NCBI GenBank assembly: GCA_017509985.1
Contig: JAFWOE010000012.1
Location: 1-64,000 of the forward strand
Length of the DNA stretch: 64,000 nt
DNA from: Lachnospiraceae bacterium
Lineage (GTDB): Bacteria; Bacillota; Clostridia; Lachnospirales; Lachnospiraceae
Reading direction: 5' to 3'
The notes beneath the pieces were generated by a model, which saw nothing but the letters and a program-made list of their open reading frames with translations, did no database searches and was not told the DNA's origin. This document shows positions 1 to 6,778 of this stretch, piece by piece (positions within the stretch are counted from its first letter, which is position 1; each line of letters starts with the position of its first letter). The position numbers were made by a program, and so were the translations under genes.

Positions 1-1
1 A

Positions 2-1042
2 TGGCGGAACAGCCTGACAGCGGAAGGCGTGGAAGCGGCCGGATACACGGGCGGCTTCTACAAGGTAACGGGCCTGACGACAATCACGACGGGCGACCAT
101 GTATATGGGGAAGACCATACCTGCACGAACCCGATCACGATCTCGAGGGGCACGACGAGGCCCTGCGGAGAGGAAGAGCCGGCACAGCCCGAAATCGAAG
201 TCAAACACAGCCTGAACCTTCAGGATGAGATCCTTGTCAACTTCTACTACATCGGAGTCGATGCGGAAGCAGCGGCGAACTCCTCTGTCAGGTTCATCTT
301 CGAGGGAAAAGAGACCGTCGTTACGGGCGGCAGGACGACAACGGTTGGTGAACAGCCGGCAGCCCTCTATACCTATGCGACCGCTGCAAAGAAAATGACC
401 GAGCCGATCATCGCCGAGCTCACGATCGCGGGAGAGGTTGTTGACACGCATGAATATACCGTCAAGCAGTACTGCGACGACCAGCTCGCAAAAGCAGATA
501 TTGACCCGGGGCTGAAGAAGCTTCTGGAAGCGACGCTCAACTACGGCGGTTATTCGCAGGTGAACTTCAGCTACAACACGGACAAGATGGCGAACGCTGA
601 TATCGACAGCACGCTGGTGCCCCTGTCTTCTTCGGATATCGAAGCCCCGGCCTTTGACAAGGCTGTGGTGAACACGGGCGTAAATGCTGCAGGCCTAACC
701 TACGAAGGCGCATCACTGGCGCTGGAGGCGAGCACAAACCTTAAGTTCTACTTTAAGCCGAGCGGCATCAGCCAGGAAGAGGCACTTACGGTATCGGTGA
801 TGGTTGACGGAAAAGAGGCAACGCTGGCGAAGAACGGGCAGTATGTCTGCCTGACGATCAAGGGCATCAAGGCGAAGTATCTCGGCCAGGCGTATGATAT
901 CACGGTGGGAAGCTGCACCTTCCAGTACAGCCCGCTGAACTATATCAAGACGCAGCTGGACGGAACAGACATGAACCTGAAGAACGTGCTTACGGCAATG
1001 TATTACTATTATCAGGCGGCGAAGGAGTACTTCAATGCATAA
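2..1042 (+). CDS. C-terminal part of a large extracellular protein (5' end outside window)
   Basis: The reading frame is open from base 2 and runs to TAA at 1040-1042, so 346 residues are visible and the true start lies upstream; an internal GTG at 29 is not a convincing start. The visible part is rich in Thr, Gly, Ala, Asp and Tyr, with alternating beta-type segments and no membrane segment or sortase motif at its C-terminus. It ends in a helical, Tyr-rich stretch (YYYYQAAKEYFNA). This looks like the non-catalytic tail of a secreted or surface protein of Clostridia. I do not recognise a named domain and assign no function. A short hairpin terminator follows. Confidence 0.7.
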   Translation, partial: WRNSLTAEGVEAAGYTGGFYKVTGLTTITTGDHVYGEDHTCTNPITISRGTTRPCGEEEPAQPEIEVKHSLNLQDEILVNFYYIGVDAEAAANSSVRFIFEGKETVVTGGRTTTVGEQPAALYTYATAAKKMTEPIIAELTIAGEVVDTHEYTVKQYCDDQLAKADIDPGLKKLLEATLNYGGYSQVNFSYNTDKMANADIDSTLVPLSSSDIEAPAFDKAVVNTGVNAAGLTYEGASLALEASTNLKFYFKPSGISQEEALTVSVMVDGKEATLAKNGQYVCLTIKGIKAKYLGQAYDITVGSCTFQYSPLNYIKTQLDGTDMNLKNVLTAMYYYYQAAKEYFNA

Positions 1043-1060
1043 CGGATTCTTTCCTGAAGG

Positions 1061-1080
1061 AAGGCCTGTGTGCCTTTTTC
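1061..1080 (+). terminator. Short intrinsic terminator after the surface protein
   Basis: AAGGC at 1061-1065 pairs with GCCTT at 1072-1076 across a 6-nt loop, and the T-run continues to 1079. The stem is short, so strength is uncertain, but it lies 19 bases after the stop codon. Confidence 0.5.
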
Positions 1081-1392
1081 CGGACAGTTCTTGGCACAAC
1101 TCCGTATAAAATGATTAAAGATTTCACAGGGAGATCCTTTCGATCTCCCTGTAGCTTTTGTATGGCGAAGCCATAACAATAACGCACCGGCTAAGCCGGT
1201 GAAGGAAAAGCAGAACTTGATCTATCCGACCGCAATACGGCGGACTGTTTCGATACCGCCCGTTTTGAGATCGTTCCGAATACGGGCCTTTCGAACGCCG
1301 GATTACGGAAGACTTATGGATTTCAACGGGGGATATAATTACGGCTTTTCTTACGCTCATTTCTTTTCCGGCCGGCCGTTCATTTCGGTCTG
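1081..1392. other. Intergenic region with three consecutive hairpins
   Basis: No gene supported. Three perfect inverted repeats follow one another: ACAGGGAGATC (1126-1136) with GATCTCCCTGT (1142-1152), an 11-bp stem with a 5-nt loop; TATGGC (1161-1166) with GCCATA (1170-1175); and CACCGGC (1185-1191) with GCCGGTG (1195-1201). The first is followed by only four T's (CTTTT), so it is a weak rightward terminator at best. On the minus strand the cluster lies about 190-270 bases beyond the stop of the glycyl-radical enzyme. A 78-codon minus-strand frame at 1124-1360 runs through the hairpins and has no protein-like composition. Confidence 0.55.
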
Positions 1393-3840
1393 TCAGATCA
1401 TGTTTTCGTTCCGGGCGATCAGGTCGTTCTGCTGGTCGGTGGTCAGTTCCACAAAGTATGCGGAATAACCGGCGATCCGGACGACCAGGTCGCGGTATTC
1501 GTCCGGCGCAGCCTGGGCGGCCCTCATCGTTTCGGCGGAGACCACGTTGAACTGCACTTCCGCGCCGCCCATCTGATGATAGGTTTTGATCATATCCGCG
1601 AGTTTCTTCGACCCGTCTTCCCTGGAAAGAGCAGACGGATGGATACGCAGGTTCAGGCAGACGCCGTCCATGAATCGATGGTGGTTGTAGCAGCAGGACG
1701 ATACGAGCACCGCCGTCGGACCGTTTTTGTCACGGCCCTGGGCCGGAGAAGCGGCGTCGGCGATCGGGGTGCCGGCAACGCGTCCGTCCGGCGTCGCCCA
1801 GGTCACATAGCCCTGGGATACATGGTCGGAAGCGCCGTAAAGGCCTGCCCGGTAGTATTTTGCGTAACGGGTGGATTTTTCCGCGCAGAGGTCGGCATAG
1901 GATTCCGTCGCAAACCTCATCCACTTATCCGCATAGGGATCATTGTTTCCGAAATGCGGCACCACGGCGAGCAGTTTCTGCTGCAGATCTTCGTAGCCTT
2001 CCCAGTTGGCCATCATGGCGTCATAGAGTTCCCGGGTCGTGCAGATCTTTTTATCAAAGCAGGCATATTCGATCGTCGAAAGGGAATCGGCTACGGTAGC
2101 CAGTCCGGTGCCGGTCCCTCCGAACGTCGTATATTTTGCTCCGCCCCAGGTCACGTCCTTTCCGCTTTCCATGCAGCCCTCCATGGAAATGGACAGCATC
2201 GGCTGGCACATGTTGTATTCGACCATGTACTCGTTGTAGTTGTTGAGCTCGGTCTGCAGGGAAAGTGCATAGTCGGCCATCTTCAGATAAGCTTCCTTGA
2301 CTTCCTCGATCGATTTCATATCATACAGATAGCCGGTATGGATCGAAGCCTGTTCGCCGTTCATCGGGTTTTTGCCGTCGTTTAAGGCCATGATCAGGCA
2401 GACATTGTAATAGATCGTGCCGTGCGGCGGGATGATGCCGTTGCAGCTGGCATATTCAAAGCCGGAGCCGGTGATCTCCTGGCAGCCGATGAGGGCGTAA
2501 TCCCTGGCTTCCTCGATCGTCCAGCCCATCTCTTTTTTGATCCCCGGTACGACGACTTCGTCATTATAGTACAGAGGCAGGCCGCCGACCAGTTTGGTAC
2601 ATTCGATCGCGCAGTCATAGATCTCCTGCGGGCTGTCCTTGGTCAGGCGGAGGGTAATGGTCGGATCATGAAGGCCCAGACGGCCCACGGTCTCCAGGAC
2701 CATAAACGTCACTTCGTTGATCGCATCTTTTCCGGTAACGGGATCCACTCCGCCGATGGTCGTATGCATATAGGTGTTCCCGACGCCGATGATCTTTGCC
2801 AGCTCGGGAAGCGTCGCGCTCCAGTTTCTGGAAATATTCAGGAAGAAATTGTCGACGACTTCCTGCGCTTCATCCAGTGTGATCCTGCCGGCTTCCAGAT
2901 CGGCTTTCAGGTACTTGCCGTGGATCTGGTCAAAGCGGCCGCAGGAACCGATGTCGGTAATGCCGCTGATCAGAAGGATCATGATGTAAAGCATTTCGGC
3001 CTGGACGGATTCCCGGAAGGTCCGCGCCGGATTTTCCCCGATCCAGCGGAGGCCTTCGGCCATGCGTTCCAGTTCGGCTTTTCTTGCTTCATCCGATACG
3101 GTTTCCGCTTTCTTTAAGCATGCTTCGGCATATCTTTCGGCCAGACGTTTTGCGGCGTCGCAGACAATAACGACAGAAGTGTAGAACATGTGCTGCTTCA
3201 TGACTTCATTGCCGTAGTTTCTGGACTTGTGTGCTTCCAGCCAGCCTTCCGCTTCTTTTCTGATGGCGGCGTATCCCGTATCCACGATCTTCCGGTAACC
3301 GGGCGTCGTGTGCCCGCCCGGAAGGGAAACGATCTCCGGGCCCGGTACGGCATGGGATACACGGATCCTAGCCAGTTCATCATAGCTTTCCGGTTTCCAT
3401 GCATTGAAAATATCCGTATAGGTTTTTCCGGCCCAGTACTCCGAAAGCTTATGGAAGGTCTCGTAATCTTCCGGTGTCATTGTAAAAGGAATCTCATCAT
3501 CAGGAAGATTGTGATAGAGACCGTCTTCTTCCAGTTTGTAAACGCCCGCATCGATCATCAGCGGCATCCAGCCGCAGCCGTATTCCGGATTGATGGACGT
3601 TCCGCAGAAATTCGGGGACATGTTGCAGACGATGACGTCTTCATCTTCTACACGAAGGGTCATCTTATCACAGATCTCATAGAGCACGTAGGCATTCCGG
3701 ATGACGGCCGGCGCGCCGTTGTACTTTTTATATGCATCCGTAGTGATCACCGCACGTTCCGCATCGGTCTGGATGACGCGGTCACGGATCCGCTGGCGCA
3801 GGGACTGTATCCTGGGGCTGACGGGTCTGAATTTATACAT
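1393..3840 (-). CDS. Glycyl-radical enzyme of the pyruvate formate-lyase superfamily, substrate unknown
   Basis: An 815-residue glycyl-radical enzyme. The glycyl-radical loop near the C-terminus reads RIAGYSAYF with the radical glycine at about residue 791. The active-site cysteine loop reads IGCQEITG, with the thiyl cysteine at about 453 and a glutamate at 455; this Cys-x-Glu spacing is that of the dehydratase/lyase branch (glycerol, propanediol and hydroxyproline dehydratases, choline lyase) rather than of true pyruvate formate-lyase, which has two adjacent cysteines. Those relatives usually read GCVE or GCTE, so Gln at this position is unusual. The start is ATG at 3840 with AAGGAG about 8 bases upstream. 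No activase is adjacent; one lies at 30116-31075. Family is certain, substrate is not. Confidence 0.93.
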   Translation of the reverse strand: MYKFRPVSPRIQSLRQRIRDRVIQTDAERAVITTDAYKKYNGAPAVIRNAYVLYEICDKMTLRVEDEDVIVCNMSPNFCGTSINPEYGCGWMPLMIDAGVYKLEEDGLYHNLPDDEIPFTMTPEDYETFHKLSEYWAGKTYTDIFNAWKPESYDELARIRVSHAVPGPEIVSLPGGHTTPGYRKIVDTGYAAIRKEAEGWLEAHKSRNYGNEVMKQHMFYTSVVIVCDAAKRLAERYAEACLKKAETVSDEARKAELERMAEGLRWIGENPARTFRESVQAEMLYIMILLISGITDIGSCGRFDQIHGKYLKADLEAGRITLDEAQEVVDNFFLNISRNWSATLPELAKIIGVGNTYMHTTIGGVDPVTGKDAINEVTFMVLETVGRLGLHDPTITLRLTKDSPQEIYDCAIECTKLVGGLPLYYNDEVVVPGIKKEMGWTIEEARDYALIGCQEITGSGFEYASCNGIIPPHGTIYYNVCLIMALNDGKNPMNGEQASIHTGYLYDMKSIEEVKEAYLKMADYALSLQTELNNYNEYMVEYNMCQPMLSISMEGCMESGKDVTWGGAKYTTFGGTGTGLATVADSLSTIEYACFDKKICTTRELYDAMMANWEGYEDLQQKLLAVVPHFGNNDPYADKWMRFATESYADLCAEKSTRYAKYYRAGLYGASDHVSQGYVTWATPDGRVAGTPIADAASPAQGRDKNGPTAVLVSSCCYNHHRFMDGVCLNLRIHPSALSREDGSKKLADMIKTYHQMGGAEVQFNVVSAETMRAAQAAPDEYRDLVVRIAGYSAYFVELTTDQQNDLIARNENMI

Positions 3841-3905
3841 CTTTGATCTCCTTTATTCTTTTTCAAAAGCGTGTTGAAGGCAGATGGCATTTCTCTCTGA
3901 AATAC

Positions 3906-3934
3906 AGTTTATCACAGGCATATTCAGAATGTAA
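3906..3934 (-). promoter_or_regulatory. Possible promoter of the glycyl-radical enzyme
   Basis: On the minus strand TTACAT is followed after 17 bases by TAAACT, giving an untranslated leader of about 60 bases. The match to the sigma-70 consensus is moderate and found by eye only. On the opposite strand a TATAAT at 3978-3983 could serve the acetyltransferase. Confidence 0.35.
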
Positions 3935-4060
3935 TAGAATATAATCCAATAATGGTCCCGTTGTCTTGAACAGATGGTATAATGAAACATATTCCAGAAG
4001 CCGGGAACAGACCGATTATTCTTTAAACCTGCCTTTTGATCCTTCTGAACGGAGTGAATT

Positions 4061-4774
4061 ATGGATCTGACAAAATACGAAGAAAAGTACGTCCGCATTA
4101 AGGACATATACGGAAACTCCTTCACGGGCCTTGCGCGTTATGCAAACGAATCTTTTTTAATGGCGGAGTACGGCGGAGACGAAGACGGACTTTTTATCGA
4201 AGACTTTCTCATTTACAATTCACAGATCGCTTCCATAGAAGAGATCGAAGTGCACGGTACGGTGGAAATGTGGATAGAACGGATGATCCTGCGCAGATAC
4301 AGGCCGGAAGACGCGGAACAGCTGTACCGGTATTTCGGGACAGATCCGGAGATGTATCGATACTCCGGATGGAATCCGTACGCAACTTTGGAGATGGCGC
4401 AGGAGACCGTGCAAAAGTTCATTGACAGTTATGATGATGAGCATGCCTATTCGTGGGTGATGGACATTGATGACGTACTGGTCGGGACGATCGGAGCCTT
4501 TGACTATATCGACGATCAGATCGAAGCGGGATTCAGTGTAAATCCGCGCTGGCAGGGACGGGGGATTGCGACGGCAGCGCTGAAGAGAGTGCTGGAATAT
4601 CTGACGGAGAACGAAGGCATTTCCTGCGTGACTGCCTGGTGCGCCGCGGAGAATATCGGGTCGCGGAAAGTGCTCGAAAAGTCGGGGATGAAGCTTGTTC
4701 GTATGGAGAAGGATGGTCTCGCCGTCGGCGAAAAGATCTACGATAAACTGATCTATGAATACAGGGATAATTGA
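4061..4774 (+). CDS. GNAT N-acetyltransferase (RimJ/RimL-like) with a small N-terminal beta domain
   Basis: 237 residues. Residues from about 70 are a typical RimJ/RimL GNAT domain: it opens with RMILRRYRPEDAEQLYRY, has the acetyl-CoA pyrophosphate loop as NPRWQGRGIATAAL near 170-183, and ends with ENIGSRKVLEKSGM, the usual GNAT motif B. The first 65 residues form a separate, mostly beta segment starting MDLTKYEEKYVRIKDI that resembles small Lsm/SH3-like barrels seen as stand-alone proteins in Clostridia; that likeness is an impression. The start is ATG with GGAG 9 bases upstream. Substrate (ribosomal protein, antibiotic or small amine) cannot be told. It ends inside a strong terminator. Confidence 0.88.
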   Translation: MDLTKYEEKYVRIKDIYGNSFTGLARYANESFLMAEYGGDEDGLFIEDFLIYNSQIASIEEIEVHGTVEMWIERMILRRYRPEDAEQLYRYFGTDPEMYRYSGWNPYATLEMAQETVQKFIDSYDDEHAYSWVMDIDDVLVGTIGAFDYIDDQIEAGFSVNPRWQGRGIATAALKRVLEYLTENEGISCVTAWCAAENIGSRKVLEKSGMKLVRMEKDGLAVGEKIYDKLIYEYRDN

Positions 4775-4806
4775 AAAGCTGCCGCAGAATCTGCGGCAGC
4801 TTTTCA
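4774..4806. terminator. Strong intrinsic terminator after the acetyltransferase
   Basis: A 14-bp perfect stem (4774-4787 with 4791-4804) with a 3-nt loop, A-run on one side and T-run on the other, so it could stop transcription from both directions. It begins at the last base of the stop codon. Confidence 0.85.
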
Positions 4807-4936
4807 GACGGACAGGGCATTGTCCTTATTTGCTGTGTATTGATGGGAAGATCGGAGAGATCCGGATTTTCTTATCGCCGTACAATTGAAACAAGGAAAA
4901 GAAAGCAAAGATGAGACAATCATGTTCTTAAAAGAA

Positions 4937-4965
4937 TATACAAACCTGTATCAATAATGTATAAT
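4937..4965 (+). promoter_or_regulatory. Promoter of the riboswitch-regulator-molbindin unit
   Basis: A perfect TATAAT at 4960-4965 lies about 20 bases before the riboswitch core; the hexamer 17 bases upstream (TATACA) is a poor -35. Predicted transcription start is near 4972, immediately before the aptamer. Confidence 0.5.
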
Positions 4966-4975
4966 AATTAAAAAT

Positions 4976-5100
4976 TGAATAGTTCCGAGCCTTTTTTCCT
5001 AAAGCGCAAGCCATGGAAGATCGGCCTGATCCTCTGAGGTCACGGGGGAATACGCGGAAACGCCGTTCCCTTCACGTTTTGAAAAGGAAGAGTTGATAAA
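4976..5100 (+). promoter_or_regulatory. Molybdenum-cofactor-type (Moco) riboswitch aptamer
   Basis: Several conserved blocks of the Moco RNA motif occur in order: CCGAGCC at 4985-4991; GTCACGGGGGAA ending at 5050; a GCG-GAAA-CGC tetraloop hairpin at 5054-5063 inside the GGGAA/TTCCC stem (5046-5050 with 5066-5070); TTCACG at 5071-5076; and GAAAAGGAAGAGT at 5081-5093. A leader of this size, a terminator just downstream, and a molybdate-binding protein two genes along all fit. I could not establish the closing P1 helix by eye. The class binds molybdenum or tungsten cofactor and controls synthesis, transport or use genes. Alternative: a related orphan motif. Confidence 0.8.
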
Positions 5101-5133
5101 CGGTTCTATCCGGACCGCTTTAATGGTTATTAT

Positions 5134-5161
5134 GCCGTCAGGTTTTCCTGGCGGCTTTTTT
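5134..5161 (+). terminator. Riboswitch expression-platform terminator abutting the RBS
   Basis: GCCGTCAGG (5134-5142) pairs with CCTGGCGGC (5147-5155), one G-U pair, 4-nt TTTT loop, followed by six T's (5156-5161). The Shine-Dalgarno AAGGAG starts at 5163 and the ATG at 5172, so termination here stops transcription just before the coding region. A short CGGT/ACCG pairing at 5101-5117 lies between aptamer and terminator and may take part in switching. Confidence 0.8.
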
Positions 5162-5171
5162 AAGGAGTTTT

Positions 5172-5858
5172 ATGGAAGCTGCAAACGAAAAATATCTGGA
5201 ACTTGCCTTAAGTACCCCTTTGTTTTCGGGATTCAGCAGGAAAGAGGCAGAGCTGCTTATACGTACTATAGATGCCGAATATCTGGTTTTTCACAAAGGT
5301 CAGACCTTGATGGAGGTAAAAGAGGCCGAAGCCAACGGTAATCTGATGCTGGTACTGTCAGGCATGGTACAGCTGGTGCGTTTCGGACTGCATGGAGAAC
5401 GCTTTCTAATTGATTACTCTTTGGAAGGCAGTGTTATAGGGTATATAGGCTCGATCAGCAGCCGGTATCTTTTCAGCAGTTCCTTTATTGCGGGACGGGA
5501 TACAGCCGTGCTCAGACTGCCGGCCCGGGAGCAGGAAGGCCTTTCTGCAGACCTTACCTCCCGTCTGGAGAAGAACCTGCTTGATATTATCTCGGATAAA
5601 TATGCACGAATCCTTCAAAAAGGGGATATCACTACAAGAAGATTTGTAAGAGATAAAATCCTGACATATCTCTCATATGAAAGCCAGCTCAAGGGAAGAA
5701 GCTCTTTTGATATCCCTCTGAACCGTCAGGAACTGGCCGATTATCTAAGTGTTGACCGCACTACGCTGTCTTCCGAGATAACAAGGCTTCAGGCTGAAGG
5801 AATCTTTCGCACAAAAAAATGTCACTTTGAACTGCTTCAGAAAATCTCGGCGAAATGA
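5172..5858 (+). CDS. Crp/Fnr-family transcriptional regulator
   Basis: 228 residues. The first 140 form a cyclic-nucleotide-binding-like beta-roll (LMLVLSGMVQLVRFG is the typical roll), and the C-terminal part has a Crp-type winged helix-turn-helix with recognition region LNRQELADYLSVDRTTLSSEI near 183-203. There is no Fnr-type N-terminal cysteine cluster, so an oxygen-sensing Fe-S cluster is unlikely, and the phosphate-binding loop of cAMP receptors is not evident; the effector is unknown. The gene sits behind the Moco-type riboswitch and its terminator, with RBS AAGGAG 5 bases before the ATG, and is followed in the same direction by a molbindin. This suggests it regulates molybdenum- or Moco-linked respiratory genes elsewhere. 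Confidence 0.9.
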   Translation: MEAANEKYLELALSTPLFSGFSRKEAELLIRTIDAEYLVFHKGQTLMEVKEAEANGNLMLVLSGMVQLVRFGLHGERFLIDYSLEGSVIGYIGSISSRYLFSSSFIAGRDTAVLRLPAREQEGLSADLTSRLEKNLLDIISDKYARILQKGDITTRRFVRDKILTYLSYESQLKGRSSFDIPLNRQELADYLSVDRTTLSSEITRLQAEGIFRTKKCHFELLQKISAK

Positions 5859-6037
5859 ATGGCAGCAGAATAAAAGAACTGTTAAGCTGCATGAGGAAGG
5901 GACAGGAATCCGGATGTTAAACTATAAATAAACTACTTAAATGTTCTGCCCGGAATTTTTTTGGAATAAATAGTGTGATATGCTTTGCCTGCTGCCCGGT
6001 AATAAAAGATAGATTTTGTAAATCGGAGGTATATAAA

Positions 6038-6457
6038 ATGAAACTCAGTGCAAGAAACCAGTTGAAAGGAACGGTAACGAAAGTAACCGACGGCGCGGTT
6101 AACGGCATCGTAACAATAGATGTGAACGGAACGCCGGTGAGCGCGACCATCTCAATGACAGCTATTTCCGAGCTTGGCCTGGAAGCAGGAAAGACGGCCT
6201 ACGCTGTTATCAAGGCTACGGAAGTGATGGTTGGAAAAGGAGAACACCTCCCCTTAAGCGCCAGAAATCAGTTCCCCGGCAAAGTTGTCAGTGTTGATAA
6301 AGGAGCTGTAAATTCTATCGTTAAGCTGGAAGTGCTTGGCGGAAATGTCATGTCCGCAACGATCTCCAATAACGCGGTGGCAGAACTTGGCCTTAAGGAG
6401 GGCGATGACGCTCTGGCTGTTGTTAAGGCTACTTCTGTTATGGTCGGAATCGACTGA
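6038..6457 (+). CDS. Molbindin: two tandem Mop/TOBE molybdate-binding domains
   Basis: 139 residues made of two similar Mop (TOBE) units. Each starts LSARNQ followed by GTV or GKV and contains a GAVN motif (DGAVNGIV, KGAVNSIV), and each ends with a KAT..MVG motif. Stand-alone two-domain Mop proteins bind molybdate or tungstate oxyanions in the cytoplasm and act in storage or buffering. The chosen ATG at 6038 has GGAGG 9 bases upstream; a longer open frame from 5975 adds a stretch without protein-like composition and ignores this RBS. It lies 180 bases after the Crp/Fnr gene and probably shares its transcript, putting a molybdate binder under Moco-type riboswitch control. Confidence 0.93.
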   Translation: MKLSARNQLKGTVTKVTDGAVNGIVTIDVNGTPVSATISMTAISELGLEAGKTAYAVIKATEVMVGKGEHLPLSARNQFPGKVVSVDKGAVNSIVKLEVLGGNVMSATISNNAVAELGLKEGDDALAVVKATSVMVGID

Positions 6458-6778
6458 CACTTAAATACAGCAGCTGGGATAAGTACAATCCCTGAACTTT
6501 TTTGCAGACAGATGAGCAAACCGAGAGAAATCAAGGCTAACCCATCTGTTTTTTTGTCTGCAATCTTTTTTGTTATCTTGTTGCGCCTTGCGAGCAGTTT
6601 TAACATAGCTTTTAGAAGAACAGGCTGTTTTACTGCACGGACTTCCTTTCGCCCGGCTATGGGAAGCAGAAAAATAAAAGCAAGGAGTGAATAGCAAAAA
6701 TCGTCGGCTTATTGTATATTTAGAAGACAGAAGGGGTTTATTTACTGACGATACAAACATAAAGGAGTTCAGGAGTAT
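6458..6778 (+). other. Intergenic region with a nested hairpin terminator
   Basis: No gene seen. ACAGATG (6508-6514) pairs with CATCTGT (6543-6549), which runs into seven T's; an outer arm TTGCAGAC (6502-6509) pairs with GTCTGCAA (6556-6563), followed by TCTTTTTT. The two stems share bases and are mutually exclusive alternatives, each with a T-run, so this is a likely terminator for the molbindin transcript. Further on, ATCGTC near 6704 and GACGAT near 6748 form a spaced inverted repeat before the lipase start. Confidence 0.55.

Noticed and set aside
1124..1360. 78-codon minus-strand frame in the intergenic hairpin region
   Set aside because: It crosses the hairpins, has no RBS of note and its composition is not protein-like.
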